Origin: an uncultured Erythrobacter sp. | Lineage (GTDB): Bacteria > Pseudomonadota > Alphaproteobacteria > Sphingomonadales > Sphingomonadaceae | Assembly: GCA_947501215.1 (NCBI GenBank) | Contig: CANMUS010000001.1 | Coordinates: forward strand, 310,001-374,000 | Length of the DNA: 64,000 nucleotides | Reading direction: 5' to 3' | In this document: positions 27,675 through 39,158 of the stretch, in pieces | How the letters are laid out: each line of letters begins with the position of its first letter | Numbering within the stretch: position 1 is the first letter of the stretch | The notes under the pieces: model-generated | What the model was told of the DNA's origin: nothing | What the model saw: only the letters and a program-made list of their open reading frames with translations | Database searches by the model: none | Position numbers and translations under genes: made by a program

Positions 27675-28166
27675 TCAGGAGCCCAGCGCCTCTTCCAGTG
27701 CTGCCAGCGCGGCGCGGGTAAACGTTTCCATATTGGCGATGCGGTCGTCACTGCCGGTCTCGGTCACCGCGACATGCTCGAAGCCGTTCGGGCCGACGAT
27801 TGCCGTTACGCTCCGACCTGCGGGCGCGCCACTTGGATGGCTCGATCCGCCGACCGAGCCGCTTTCCGCGATGCCCCAGTCGGCGTCGAAATTGTCGCAG
27901 ATCGCGCGCGCCTGCAGCATCGCATAGTCCTTGCTCGCACCGCGCATGCCCGCATAGGCCTCCCGCGGCAGGGCGAACAGCACGTCGCGGGCGCGGAAAG
28001 AGTAGACCACTCCGCCCCCGACGAAGAAGTCGAGCGCCCCTGGCACGGTCAGCAGCGATGCGGCGATCAGCCCCCCCGTCGCGCCGTCGGCTACGGCAAT
28101 CTTCTCGCCTCGCACGCGGAGGAGTTCTGCGATGCGGAGCGCGATAGGATGCGTTTCTGTCAGCAT
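27675..28166 (-). CDS. CinA C-terminal-domain protein (nicotinamide-nucleotide amidase-like)
   Basis: A 163-residue single-domain CinA/PncC family protein. PncC hydrolyses NMN to NaMN in the pyridine-nucleotide salvage cycle. The segments KIAVADGATGGLIAASLLTVPGAL and FFVGGGVVYSFRAR match the family core, although the usual ESCTGG motif reads DGATGG here, so the conserved Cys and Glu are replaced. IAESGSVGG near residue 100 fits. Activity is therefore less certain. It lies just downstream of an intrinsic terminator that follows ligA. Confidence 0.8.
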   Translation of the reverse strand: MLTETHPIALRIAELLRVRGEKIAVADGATGGLIAASLLTVPGALDFFVGGGVVYSFRARDVLFALPREAYAGMRGASKDYAMLQARAICDNFDADWGIAESGSVGGSSHPSGAPAGRSVTAIVGPNGFEHVAVTETGSDDRIANMETFTRAALAALEEALGS

Positions 28167-28180
28167 GGTGCGCGCCTGAG

Positions 28181-28215
28181 AAAAATGCGGGAGGCGAGCA
28201 AACCCACCTCCCGCA
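28181..28215 (-). terminator. Intrinsic terminator downstream of ligA
   Basis: TGCGGGAGG (28186-28194) pairs with CCTCCCGCA (28207-28215), a perfect 9-bp GC-rich stem with a 12-nt loop. On the minus strand it is followed by a run of five T residues (complement of 28181-28185). It lies 115 bp beyond the ligA stop and just before the cinA-type gene, so it should separate the two. Confidence 0.8.
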
Positions 28216-28282
28216 AGGAGACAAGGCTTCGAAAAGCCCTTCGGGTCGCACCCGGGGCTTTACCAGCGGTGAGACTGAGGTC

Positions 28283-28300
28283 CCCACCCAATTGGGTGGG
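28283..28300. repeat. 18-bp perfect palindrome in ligA 3' spacer
   Basis: Positions 28283-28300 read CCCACCCAATTGGGTGGG, identical on both strands. It lies in the 163-bp spacer between the ligA stop and the next gene. No T-run follows. It could be a protein-binding site or a hairpin; nothing else in the spacer except the terminator at 28181 is recognisable. Confidence 0.7.
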
Positions 28301-28329
28301 AAGCGCGAATTTCTCGACGAAGAGCATTG

Positions 28330-30432
<2,103 letters not shown>

Positions 30433-30475
30433 CTACCCATTACACATTGCGGATTGGCACAACAGGGGATGGGGA

Positions 30476-31474
30476 ATGCGGGCACGGAGCAAGGTCGGGA
30501 TTGGATGCTTCGTAATACTTCTCGCCATCATCGGCGCAGGCGCGTGGTTCTGGTTCAACCGTGAGCCGCGACCCATCGTCGTGGCGGAGGCTGGCGATGG
30601 CGGCGAACGCATCATGCTCGGCGAAACCCCCGCCAATTTCTATCCCGGCGCAGGCGAAGGACTGCGACCAGCCATCCTGCTGCTCGGCGGATCCGAGGGC
30701 GGACTGAAGGACTTTCGCAACGCCTACGCGCGCCAGCTCGCCGCCGAGGGCTATTCGGTGCTCTACCCCGGATACACAGCCACCGGAGAGGCGAACCGCG
30801 CCTTCAACATGGTACCGCTCGAGATTTTCGACGCGGCGCTGGACTGGCTCGCCGCGCGGCCGGACATCGCACCGGGTCCGGTCGCAGCGATCGGCCATTC
30901 GAAGGGCGCGGAGGGCGCCCTGCTGCTCGCCAGCCGCGATCCGCGGATCGGCGCGGTCGTCGCGGCCATGCCGAGCGACGTCGTCTGGCAAGGCTTCTCC
31001 TTCGACCAGGTCGACATGTCCGACCTGAAATCCTCATGGAGCGCCGGCGGCAAACCAGTGCCGTATGCGCGTTATGAGGCGCTGCCGTGGTACGAATGGG
31101 CTTCGGGTGCTACCATGCTCGACATGTTCGCGGGCAGCCGCGCGGCGGCGGAGGGGCAGGCCGATGCCCTCATCGCCATAGAGCGGATCGAGGCACCGGT
31201 GCTGCTGATCTGTGGCGAGCAGGACAATCTCTGGCCCGGCTGCGACATGGCCCGCAATCTGCGCGATCGCGCCGCAGCGGGCGGGCCAGAGGTCGAACTT
31301 CTCGCTTATGAGGATGCAGGCCACTGGGGTTTCGGCTCGGCCACCGATCTTGCCGAGGGGGACAAGCGCTACCTTGGTCGGATGGGCGGCAGCGAAAAAG
31401 CCGACATGGCAGCCCGCGAAGACCAGTGGCCGACGATCCTCGCATTTCTGGAAAGGACGACGAACGACCGATAA
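30476..31474 (+). CDS. Alpha/beta hydrolase with acyl-CoA thioester hydrolase/BAAT C-terminal domain
   Basis: A 332-residue protein with an N-terminal membrane anchor (residues 8-26) and an alpha/beta hydrolase domain. The nucleophile motif is GHSKG in AAIGHSKGAEGALLLAS, followed by the BAAT-like ICGEQDNLWPGCDMA (Asp) and DAGHWGF (His). LLLGGSEGGLKDF near residue 65 is the usual N-terminal strand and oxyanion loop of this family. The ATG at 30476 has AGGGG about 7 nt upstream. Because it is anchored outside the cytoplasm, an acyl-CoA substrate is doubtful; an ester or peptide may be the real target. Confidence 0.8.
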   Translation: MRARSKVGIGCFVILLAIIGAGAWFWFNREPRPIVVAEAGDGGERIMLGETPANFYPGAGEGLRPAILLLGGSEGGLKDFRNAYARQLAAEGYSVLYPGYTATGEANRAFNMVPLEIFDAALDWLAARPDIAPGPVAAIGHSKGAEGALLLASRDPRIGAVVAAMPSDVVWQGFSFDQVDMSDLKSSWSAGGKPVPYARYEALPWYEWASGATMLDMFAGSRAAAEGQADALIAIERIEAPVLLICGEQDNLWPGCDMARNLRDRAAAGGPEVELLAYEDAGHWGFGSATDLAEGDKRYLGRMGGSEKADMAAREDQWPTILAFLERTTNDR

Positions 31475-31489
31475 CGCCGTGCCGAGGGC

Positions 31490-32437
31490 TCAGGATATCC
31501 ATGAAACACCCGCCGTCTCGATCGACCATCCGCCGGGGATCGGCCGCATGATATAGCCCTGCCCCTCGCCGCCCATGTTGGCGAAGACACGCGCGCCCTC
31601 GGCTACGCATCGGTTGCGCCCGTCGCAATCGAGCCGCGCATCGACGAACACCGCGGGACTGTCGTCTTCGCGAAGCGCGACGCCGGCACCGTCCCAGCGG
31701 CACATCGGCGCTGCAAAGACATCGGTAAAACGGTCGGACAGGCGAGTTAGCATATCGGCGTCCACTTCGCGCAGGCAGGCGGGCCGGTTGTGGAATCCCT
31801 CGCCCTCGCGAAGGCCGGCGATCATATGCGCGAAGAGCGCCTCGCGCGGGTCCTCGATGCCGAGCACCTCCACCGGCTCGGCACCGCTTTCTGGACTGTT
31901 CCTGACGCTATCGAGAAAGCTGGGTGCAGGTGGTGGCGGGGGCGGCGGCGGTCGAAACTCCGGGTCGTCCATGCTAACCCGCTCGACCAGTTCCACGCTG
32001 TGGATCTGCGCTGCGGGGCCGGTGGCACACTCCTCCGGCACCGCCTGCGCGGCAAAATCGGCAATCGGCTGGGCCGTAGGCAAGGCACCTCCGCCGCCGC
32101 GGATCATGTCGCCGACCGCAACGCGCAAGCCGTCCGGCAATTCGACTGCAAACCCGCGCTCCGGATCGCGGACGATGCGGGTTCCTTCCTCCCATAGGAT
32201 GACGGCTTCGTCAGGCGCGCCCGAAAGGTGAAAACACGGGCCACGCATGACCAGCGACCCCGCCTGGATCGCCTCCATCGCGCCGATATTGGTATAGGTG
32301 AGAAGCACCGTCCTCCCGTCGCCGCGCGTTTCGACGGGGAGCTTGCCGTCGGGCACTTCTGGCGTGGCTCTGTGGTCGTTGCTCGAACATGCCGCGACAA
32401 GGGCAAATGCCCACGCGATGGCGAGCGGGTTTTTCAT
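31490..32437 (-). CDS. Lipoprotein of unknown function with polyproline stretch
   Basis: A 315-residue predicted lipoprotein; the signal peptide ends in VAACSS (Cys18). The mature part has a domain of about 150 residues, a run of eight prolines (FRPPPPPPPPAPSF) and a C-terminal domain with paired Cys residues (RPACLREVD, APMCRWD, LDCDGRNRCVAEG) and GGWSIETAGVSW at the end. I do not recognise it. It overlaps the preceding lipoprotein gene by four bases (ATGA), so the two are made together and probably act together at the envelope. Confidence 0.7.
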   Translation of the reverse strand: MKNPLAIAWAFALVAACSSNDHRATPEVPDGKLPVETRGDGRTVLLTYTNIGAMEAIQAGSLVMRGPCFHLSGAPDEAVILWEEGTRIVRDPERGFAVELPDGLRVAVGDMIRGGGGALPTAQPIADFAAQAVPEECATGPAAQIHSVELVERVSMDDPEFRPPPPPPPPAPSFLDSVRNSPESGAEPVEVLGIEDPREALFAHMIAGLREGEGFHNRPACLREVDADMLTRLSDRFTDVFAAPMCRWDGAGVALREDDSPAVFVDARLDCDGRNRCVAEGARVFANMGGEGQGYIMRPIPGGWSIETAGVSWIS

Positions 32438-32982
32438 GACGACCCATCGCCCGTCAGAACGATACCCAGATCTTCGCGCCGGATGCGCCATTCGCCGCGC
32501 TCGAACCGCATCCGGTAATAGCTCCAGCCATGCGGGCCATTGGCGTAATAGCCGCCCCAGCCGAGGCAGTTGTCCGGCGCTTGGCAGGAAAACTCGTTCA
32601 CATCGAAGATTGCTGCCGCAACGCCGGTGTCGCGCGCGACGACATCGATGCCCCGATGCTCGCAGCGACCCAGTGACGAAAGCTCTGGAAAACGCTCGAT
32701 CAGCGCGATCTCGATTTCGGGGGCGAGCGGCACCGGCTTCGACGTGGAAACCGATGGTTCGATGTTCATGGAGGCGGCGCAGACCACCTCGTAAGGCCGC
32801 TGCTCGCGCGCAAAATACTCGCCGAGCCTGAATTCCAGCAAGGCGAGCTTCGGGGTTGCGATGTCTTCGTAGAAGCCGGTTTCGATTTGCGGGTTCGGGG
32901 CGGCATAACGAGGCAGATCGCGTGCACATCCCGAGAGGACGAGCGCAACCATTGTGATCAGGATTAGACGCAGGCAGCTCAT
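32434..32982 (-). CDS. Lipoprotein of unknown function
   Basis: A 182-residue predicted lipoprotein with the lipobox VLSGC (Cys19). The mature domain contains four Cys residues (YEVVCAAS, GRCEHRG, FSCQAPDNCLGWGGYY), which suggests disulfides, and ends in WRIRREDLGIVLTGDGSS. No family recognised. It precedes and overlaps the polyproline lipoprotein gene and follows recN by 35 bp on the same strand, so all three may share a transcript. Confidence 0.7.
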   Translation of the reverse strand: MSCLRLILITMVALVLSGCARDLPRYAAPNPQIETGFYEDIATPKLALLEFRLGEYFAREQRPYEVVCAASMNIEPSVSTSKPVPLAPEIEIALIERFPELSSLGRCEHRGIDVVARDTGVAAAIFDVNEFSCQAPDNCLGWGGYYANGPHGWSYYRMRFERGEWRIRREDLGIVLTGDGSS

Positions 32983-33017
32983 GTTATGGCAAACGCATAA
33001 AGGGCTGCCGGGTGCCC

Positions 33018-34682
33018 TCAGCCCCCCTCCAGCAGGCGATCCGCCTGCGCACGCGCCTCGGGCGTCACTTCCGCGCCGCTGAGCATGCGGGCGATTTCTT
33101 CCTGCCTTCCGCTCTCGTCGAGCAGGGCCACGCTGGTGCGGGTGACGGTACCGTCGGAGCTTTTGGCGATCATGTAATGCGTGCGGCCCCGCGCGGCGAC
33201 TTGCGGGCTGTGGGTGACGGCGAGCAACTGGCCATCCGACGCCAGCCTTGCGAGCCGTTCGCCGATCGCACTGGCCACCGCGCCGCCGACGCCGCGGTCG
33301 ATCTCGTCGAAGATGATCGTTGCCGCCCCGCCTTTTTCCGCGAGCGCGACCTTCAGCGCGAGGATGAAGCGCGACAATTCGCCGCCACTGGCAATCTTGG
33401 CGAGCGGAGCGAAATCGGCGCCGGGATTGGTCGAGATCAGGAACTCGACCGCATCCAGCCCATGTGCGCCCCAACGCTCTTCGGGAAGCTCCGTCACCGA
33501 GGTCCTGAAGCGCGCGGCATCGAGCTTCAGCGGCGCAAGTTCGCCCGCCACCGCCTCGTCCAGCCGCAAGGCTGCGGCCACGCGATTGGCATGCAGCGCC
33601 TCGGCCTCGGCGCGATAACGAGCGCCCGCCTCTTTCGCCGCGGCTTCGAGCGCGTCCAGCTCGGCCTCGCCGCCCTCGATCGAATCCAGCGCGGCGCGAA
33701 ATTCGCGCATCTTCTCGGGCAGCTCGTCCACTTCGCAGCGGTGTTTGCGGGCCAGCGCGCGCAATTCAAACAGCCGCGTTTCCGCCGCATCGAGTGCTTG
33801 GGGATCGTGGACCAGTGCTTCGGCTGCCGCCCGCAGCTTGTCTTCCGCCTCGCCCGCTTCGATCACCGCTCGGTCGAGCGCGCCGAGCGCTTCCGCCAAC
33901 AGAGGATGTTCGGGCGCGATCCGGTCGAGCCGCCGTGCCGCCACGCGCAATGCGGCCAGCGGCGAGTCCGAACCCTCCCAGATATGCCGCAATTCCTCGA
34001 GATCGCCGGACAATTTCTCGCCCTTCTGCATATCGGCACGCGCTTCGGCGAGGCGCGCTTCCTCGCCTGCCTGCGGTTCGAGAGCGGTGAGTTCGGTGAG
34101 GTGCGCCAGCAGCAGGTCCTGATCCGCCTTCGCAGTCTCTACCGCCTCGCGCGCCTCGCCCAGCGCATCCTCGGCGCTGCGCCACTTGCTCCACGCCTGG
34201 GCGACGCGGGCGGTGTCGGCGCCGGCAAAACGATCGAGCAAGGCTCGGTGGCCGCGCGGATTGACGAGGCCGCGATCGTCGTGCTGGCCGTGCAGTTCCA
34301 CCAGATGGGCCGCCATTTCGCGCAGCAGGCCGACGCTCACGCTCTGATCGTTGACGAACGCTTTGCTCTTGCCGTCCGCCTTGAGCTGGCGGCGCAGGAT
34401 CAACGGCTCGCCCTCCTCCACCTCGATATCGGCATCGTCGAGCAGTTCGGCGAGCGGCGCGGGCAGCGCGGCGAATTCGAAACTGGCAGTGACGCTCGCC
34501 TTGTCCTCGCCCGCGCGCACCAGGCCGCTGTCGGCGCGATTGCCCAGCACCAGGCCGAGCGAGTCCAGCAGGATCGACTTGCCCGCGCCGGTTTCGCCGG
34601 TCAGCACGCCGAGGCCGCGCCCGAAATCGAGATCGAGCGCTTCGATCAGCACGATGTTGCGAATGGCGAGCCGGGTCAGCAT
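33018..34682 (-). CDS. recN: DNA repair protein RecN
   Basis: SMC-like ATPase for double-strand-break repair, 554 residues. The Walker A site is GETGAGKSILLDSLGLVLGN (residues 29-48). A long Glu/Ala/Arg-rich coiled coil occupies the middle (about 150-370). It ends with the ABC signature IASGGELSRFILALK, the Walker B site TIIFDEIDRGVGG and the His-loop VTHSPQVAA. The protein is intact. No LexA box was evident directly upstream by eye. Confidence 0.95.
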   Translation of the reverse strand: MLTRLAIRNIVLIEALDLDFGRGLGVLTGETGAGKSILLDSLGLVLGNRADSGLVRAGEDKASVTASFEFAALPAPLAELLDDADIEVEEGEPLILRRQLKADGKSKAFVNDQSVSVGLLREMAAHLVELHGQHDDRGLVNPRGHRALLDRFAGADTARVAQAWSKWRSAEDALGEAREAVETAKADQDLLLAHLTELTALEPQAGEEARLAEARADMQKGEKLSGDLEELRHIWEGSDSPLAALRVAARRLDRIAPEHPLLAEALGALDRAVIEAGEAEDKLRAAAEALVHDPQALDAAETRLFELRALARKHRCEVDELPEKMREFRAALDSIEGGEAELDALEAAAKEAGARYRAEAEALHANRVAAALRLDEAVAGELAPLKLDAARFRTSVTELPEERWGAHGLDAVEFLISTNPGADFAPLAKIASGGELSRFILALKVALAEKGGAATIIFDEIDRGVGGAVASAIGERLARLASDGQLLAVTHSPQVAARGRTHYMIAKSSDGTVTRTSVALLDESGRQEEIARMLSGAEVTPEARAQADRLLEGG

Positions 34683-34743
34683 CGCCGGTGTGCTTAGCGC
34701 AGGCCGATGGCCGCGTCACGATGGCAGGCGGCGGGCCTGTGAA

Positions 34744-36756
34744 TTATTGCGCGACGTGCGAGGCATGCCAGCGGTCGGCTTCGGATGAGCCGCTGACGCT
34801 CCAAGAGATGAGCTCGAAATCGTCGATGGCGATGGGTTCGAGATTACCGCTTTGCGCCGTCGAAACGAAGCGCAGGATCGGGCGGAAGGGGCGGGTGTTG
34901 CCATCCGCTTCCTCGGGTCTGACGAAATCGAAGCTAATGTCCTGCCATGCCTCGGCGGCGGGCATGTCTCGAGTTTCGAGGATGTCGCCGCGCCAGCGGG
35001 CGCTGGGCTGCTCGCCCGGCTGAGGTCGATCCTTGATGCGCAGCTCGACCCGCACCGCCACCGACAGCTTCACCCGCGCCCGCACAGTATATGCGCCGGC
35101 GGGCACATCGCGCAGGTAGGCGTGGGTGAAGAGTGTTGGGCTGGAGGCCACCTTTTCCGGGCGCAGCACAGCGTAGGCCTCGCCATCGCGGGAGGCGACT
35201 TCGAGACCCGCATCGTCGCTCATGAAGGCGCGCTCCATCGCATCACCTTCGCGCGCCATGGCGAAATCGCCGCGTCCAATGACATCGCGCCCCAATCGCA
35301 TGCCTTCGCAGGCTGGTGCAAAACCGGCGAGCGTGAACTCGTCCGCGGCCCTACGATGGCAGCTAGTGGACATGCCGGCGCGCTGATCGGCATAGGCGAC
35401 CACATGCCCGCCACTCATCGCAAGCTGTGTCCCGCGCTCAGCCGAGAAGCCGAACAGGCGGCGCAGGACGCGCTCGCGCATGGCGCCGACCGCAGGCATG
35501 GGTCGGTAATCGATCACGCCTACCGGCACGAACTCTGCACGCAGAAAGCGCCCCTTCTCGAGGATCGCACGGATAGCATAGGTCACATGGGTGCGAGGAT
35601 GCTGCTGGTCGAACAGGAAGTTGCCGATCGACGGTGCGACCAGTGCCCTGCGATAGACCTCCACGCCCATAACGAGGTGCGGGTGATGGCCGATGGCGAG
35701 CGGCGCGCCCTGCTCCACCGCCTCGCGCAGGCGGCCGACGGTGGTTTCGCTGGGACGGTCGATATATTCCGCACCGCCGTGATATTGCAGCACCGGCACA
35801 TTGCGGCGCTTGCGCTCGCGCTCGACGCTGCGCCTAACTTGCCCGCGCGTGCCGAACGCCGCGCCGCCTTTTACGGCCGTCGCGACCTGGTGCGCGCCGT
35901 TCGAGCCTTCCCAACCGACGAAGCCCAGCATGGCAAGCGACGTTCCGTCGACGTCCAACTCGGCAGCTCGATCGGCCAGCGTCTCGTCATGGCCCGCACC
36001 CGAATGGGCGAGGCCGGCGCGATCCAGCGCGGCGATGGTCGAGGCGATACCCGGCTCGCCGTAATCATAAATATGGTTGTTCCCGAGAGTGACGTAATCG
36101 ACCCCGGCGCGTTTCAGCGCCGCTGCCAGTTCTGGCGGAGAGAAAAAAGTGATGCTTTTGCCCGGCAGGCGCGGTCCGGGAGCCTCGTCTGCCAAGACCG
36201 TCTCGAGATTGACCGACGCCAGGTCTGCGCTCTCCATGTAGGGGCGCATCGGCGCGAGCAGCCGGTCGAGATCTGCGGCGAGGCTTTCGCGGAACAGCAG
36301 TTGCCGTTGGCCAGAGGACGGCTCGAAATAGCGGCGTCCTGCCATGGTATCGCCGCCGAAGAACAGCTCGATCCGGCCCTCCTTGCGCGCCACCACTTCG
36401 ATGGCCGGGATAGCGAGGCAATCGCAAGCATCGTCGCGCAGTTCGGCGTGGCCGAAAGTCTGTACGGCGGTGAAGACGCCCGGTCCGCGAATATCGAGCC
36501 GATAGATCGGAGCGATGGGCAGAGTAACGGCAAAGTGCCCGTCCGCCCCAAGGCCAACAGGCGCACCGTTTATCAGGACGGAGACATCGCGGAAGTCGAT
36601 GCGGTCCCGTCGCCCGTCGAGGACGCCGCCGATCCGCACCTCTCCGGGTGCAGCGATCTCTCCGCCGACGAGCGCGTCGGCAGGATGGGCCGTCTGCGGG
36701 ACCGCGCAAAGCGATGCCGCGACCACGGCGATAACGGATAGGACAAAGCGAGCCAT
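34744..36756 (-). CDS. CapA-family (poly-gamma-glutamate synthesis-type) exported protein
   Basis: A 670-residue exported protein with a signal peptide (VLSVIAVVAASLCAVPQTAHP). The central PGA_cap metallophosphatase-like domain shows IELFFGGDTMAG, VNLETVL, AGVDYVTLGNNHIYDYG, YHGGAEY and IGHHPHLVMGVEVY, the metal-binding motifs of CapA proteins. An extra N-terminal domain (residues 30-125) and a C-terminal beta-rich domain from about 500 flank it, making it much longer than CapA of Bacillus (about 400). It is placed between bamD and recN. The substrate, presumably an envelope polymer, is unknown. Confidence 0.83.
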   Translation of the reverse strand: MARFVLSVIAVVAASLCAVPQTAHPADALVGGEIAAPGEVRIGGVLDGRRDRIDFRDVSVLINGAPVGLGADGHFAVTLPIAPIYRLDIRGPGVFTAVQTFGHAELRDDACDCLAIPAIEVVARKEGRIELFFGGDTMAGRRYFEPSSGQRQLLFRESLAADLDRLLAPMRPYMESADLASVNLETVLADEAPGPRLPGKSITFFSPPELAAALKRAGVDYVTLGNNHIYDYGEPGIASTIAALDRAGLAHSGAGHDETLADRAAELDVDGTSLAMLGFVGWEGSNGAHQVATAVKGGAAFGTRGQVRRSVERERKRRNVPVLQYHGGAEYIDRPSETTVGRLREAVEQGAPLAIGHHPHLVMGVEVYRRALVAPSIGNFLFDQQHPRTHVTYAIRAILEKGRFLRAEFVPVGVIDYRPMPAVGAMRERVLRRLFGFSAERGTQLAMSGGHVVAYADQRAGMSTSCHRRAADEFTLAGFAPACEGMRLGRDVIGRGDFAMAREGDAMERAFMSDDAGLEVASRDGEAYAVLRPEKVASSPTLFTHAYLRDVPAGAYTVRARVKLSVAVRVELRIKDRPQPGEQPSARWRGDILETRDMPAAEAWQDISFDFVRPEEADGNTRPFRPILRFVSTAQSGNLEPIAIDDFELISWSVSGSSEADRWHASHVAQ

Positions 36757-36812
36757 ACCGCCGAACCTACCGACGCAGCGGGAAAAATAGCGTTAATCGA
36801 GCCTGGAAAAGC

Positions 36813-37622
36813 TCAGCTGGCGGTGGCGCCCGGCGCGTGCCGCTGCATCAGCGCGAAAGCCTTCTCGTACCACTCGTTGCCCGGATAGTTAGCCCCCAGC
36901 ACGGCAGCATACTTCTGCGCCTCGCTCGGAATGCCGAGTGCCAGGCTGGTCTCAGTCAGACGATAAAGCGCTTCGGGCGTGTGGCTGGTGGTCTGGAAAT
37001 TCTCGACCACGTTCTGGAAGCGGATCTGCGCGGCGATCCACTGGCCGGACCGTTCGTAGTGCCGCCCGATCTCCATCTCCTTGCCGGCAAGGTGATCCTG
37101 CACCAGGTCGATCTTGAGCCGCGCATCGGCGGCGTATTGCGTGGTCGGGAAACGACGATTCACTTCTTGCAGCGCGGTCAGCGCCTGTTCGGTGATCTTC
37201 TGGTCGCGCTGCACATCGCTGATCTGCTCGTAATAGCTAAGCGCGATCAGGTAGTAAGCATAGGGCGCGTCTTTGTTGCCCGGGTGGATCGAAAGGAACC
37301 GCTGGGCCGACTGGATCGCCGGGTTGTATTCCTGTGCGACGTAATAGCTGAACGCGCTCATCAGCTGCGCGCGGCGCGCCCAGGGCGAATAGGGGTGCTG
37401 GCGTTCCACCTCGTCGAACAGGGCGGCGGCAAGCGTCGCATTGCCCGCGTCCAGCCGGCTCTTCGCCTCGCGGTACAGCGTTTCCACATCGCGCGCGACA
37501 TAGGCGGTGTTCTTAAGGTCGTCCCCGCCACCGCGCCCGGCGCAGCCTGCGGTGAGGACACTGGCTCCGGCCACGAAACCGGCGAGAATGAGCTTGCTTG
37601 GGGAATGCGAATGCATGGTCAT
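36813..37622 (-). CDS. bamD: Outer membrane assembly lipoprotein BamD
   Basis: TPR lipoprotein of the BAM complex that folds outer membrane proteins, 269 residues. The lipobox is LTAGC; the mature part has five TPR-like units, with the conserved LYREAKSRLDAGNATLAAALFDEVERQHPYSPWARRA and FLSIHPGNKDAPYAYYLIALSYYEQISDVQRDQ blocks. Two in-frame ATGs lie 6 bp apart at the start (37622 and 37616). In alphaproteobacteria bamD commonly precedes recN and ligA; here a CapA-type gene follows first. Confidence 0.94.
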   Translation of the reverse strand: MTMHSHSPSKLILAGFVAGASVLTAGCAGRGGGDDLKNTAYVARDVETLYREAKSRLDAGNATLAAALFDEVERQHPYSPWARRAQLMSAFSYYVAQEYNPAIQSAQRFLSIHPGNKDAPYAYYLIALSYYEQISDVQRDQKITEQALTALQEVNRRFPTTQYAADARLKIDLVQDHLAGKEMEIGRHYERSGQWIAAQIRFQNVVENFQTTSHTPEALYRLTETSLALGIPSEAQKYAAVLGANYPGNEWYEKAFALMQRHAPGATAS

Positions 37623-37686
37623 GGGGCCAGCCTATAGCCAGCGCCCTGCTGAACGCCAAGTGAAGTTCGTGCGCTTGTGCCCTGCC

Positions 37687-38889
37687 CTATGTCGCAGATA
37701 CCTCGGGCTCGGACTCATCCAGCGACCGAGGCAGGCTCGACCGGATGAGCGCATAGCCAAGGATCGCCGCGATGGTCGATCCGCTGAGCACGCCCAGCTT
37801 CACAGCATCGACCTGCGCCGGATCGGCGAAAGCGAGATTGCCGATGAAAAGGCTCATCGTGAAACCGATCGCGGCCAGCAGCGACAGCCCGTGGATCTGC
37901 CTCCAGGTCACGCTTTCCGGCAGGGAAGCGATACCTGCCTTCACCGCTATCCACGCGAAACCGAAGATGCCCAATTGCTTGCCGACAAGCAGGCCAAGGG
38001 CAATACCAAGCGGCAATGGATCGAACAGCGACGCAGGCTGAATGCCCGCCAGTGTCACGCCGGCATTCGCGAAGCCGAAAATCGGTATCACCAGGAACGC
38101 GACCCACGGGTGCAACGCATGCTCCATCCGCTCGAGCGGCCGTGCATCACCGCGGGCCTGCATCGGCACGCACAGCGCTGCTGCGACGCCCGCGAGCGTC
38201 GCGTGCACGCCGGACTTCAGAATAAAGACCCAGAGCAGGATCGAAAGCAGGACATAGGGGATGCTCGAGGCAACCCGCATGCGTCCGACAAGGCCGAGCA
38301 GCAGCAGGACGATGGCACCCGAACCGAGCATCGTCATGTCGATGCTGCCTGTATAAAACAGCGCGATCACGGTTATGGCACCGATATCGTCGATAACCGC
38401 CACCGCCAGTAGCAGAGCCTTGAGCGCCACCGGCACCCGGGGGCCCAGCAGGGCCAGAATGCCGAGCGCGAAAGCGATGTCAGTCGCCGCCGGAATGGCC
38501 CAGCCTGCCAGGTTCTGCGGGCTGCCGCTATTGATGCCGACGAAGACGAGAGCGGGCAAAGCCATGCCGCCGATCGCCGCGACCAGCGGCAGGGAGGCCC
38601 TGTTCCAGCTCGACAATTGACCGTCCAGAACCTCGCGCTTCACTTCGAGGCCGACGAGGAAGAAGAACACGGCCATCAGGCCGTCGTTAATCCAGAGCAG
38701 CAGCGGCTTGTCGATGACGAAACTGCCGATCCCGGCCACCACCGGAATGTCCAGCCCAGCCAGATAGGCTGAGGACATGGGACTATTCGCGACGGTCATC
38801 GCGAGGATCGCGGCACAAATCAGGACGATGCCGCCAGCCGATTCCTTTTGCAGGAAATCGCGCAGCATGGGGGCTACTGCCTTCACCAT
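37687..38889 (-). CDS. nhaA: Na+/H+ antiporter NhaA
   Basis: A 400-residue antiporter with about twelve membrane spans. The paired Asp of the ion site is in LLAVAVIDDIGAITVIALFY, and other conserved family segments are NDGLMAVFFFLVGLEVKREVLDG, WAIPAATDIAFALGILALLG and PIFGFANAGV. It exports Na+ or Li+ in exchange for protons, which fits a marine lifestyle. Its start lies 8 bp beyond the stop of a 57-residue gene, so the two are co-transcribed. Confidence 0.95.
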   Translation of the reverse strand: MVKAVAPMLRDFLQKESAGGIVLICAAILAMTVANSPMSSAYLAGLDIPVVAGIGSFVIDKPLLLWINDGLMAVFFFLVGLEVKREVLDGQLSSWNRASLPLVAAIGGMALPALVFVGINSGSPQNLAGWAIPAATDIAFALGILALLGPRVPVALKALLLAVAVIDDIGAITVIALFYTGSIDMTMLGSGAIVLLLLGLVGRMRVASSIPYVLLSILLWVFILKSGVHATLAGVAAALCVPMQARGDARPLERMEHALHPWVAFLVIPIFGFANAGVTLAGIQPASLFDPLPLGIALGLLVGKQLGIFGFAWIAVKAGIASLPESVTWRQIHGLSLLAAIGFTMSLFIGNLAFADPAQVDAVKLGVLSGSTIAAILGYALIRSSLPRSLDESEPEVSAT

Positions 38890-38897
38890 GGCAAATC

Positions 38898-39071
38898 TCA
38901 GGCCGGAGCAGCGCGACGCGCAAGACGAGCGAACAGTCGCTTGGCGCGCGAACGCAGCAATTGCAGCCTTGCAAATTCGCCCAGGTCGGGCGCACGCTTG
39001 CGCAATTCCAGGCGCAGGCGTTCGTCAATGCGCTGGTGCATCAGCATCAGGCGGAACATGCGGGCGGTCAT
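38898..39071 (-). CDS. 57-residue basic helical protein upstream of nhaA
   Basis: A short gene starting at an ATG (complement of 39069-39071) with a strong GAGGAG about 6 nt upstream. The product is MTARMFRLML followed by MHQRIDERLRLELRKRAPDL and an Arg-rich tail (RSRAKRLFARLARRAAPA). It looks like a single or paired amphipathic helix, similar in style to small DUF465/YdcH-type proteins, but the family match is only by eye. The good ribosome-binding site and 8-bp spacing to nhaA support it being real. It may be a membrane-surface or RNA-binding helper. Confidence 0.7.
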   Translation of the reverse strand: MTARMFRLMLMHQRIDERLRLELRKRAPDLGEFARLQLLRSRAKRLFARLARRAAPA

Positions 39072-39158
39072 CGCTATCTCCTCGGTCGATATGTCTATCG
39101 ATCGGATAGCCGATGCGCCTGGCTAGCTGGGAGGGGGGGAAGGGAAGCCCGCCAGCAC

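Noticed and set aside
28160..28327. 55-codon open frame starting 3 bp after the ligA stop
   Set aside because: It runs through the 18-bp palindrome and the intrinsic terminator and overlaps the next gene; its Arg/Leu-rich product looks non-coding.
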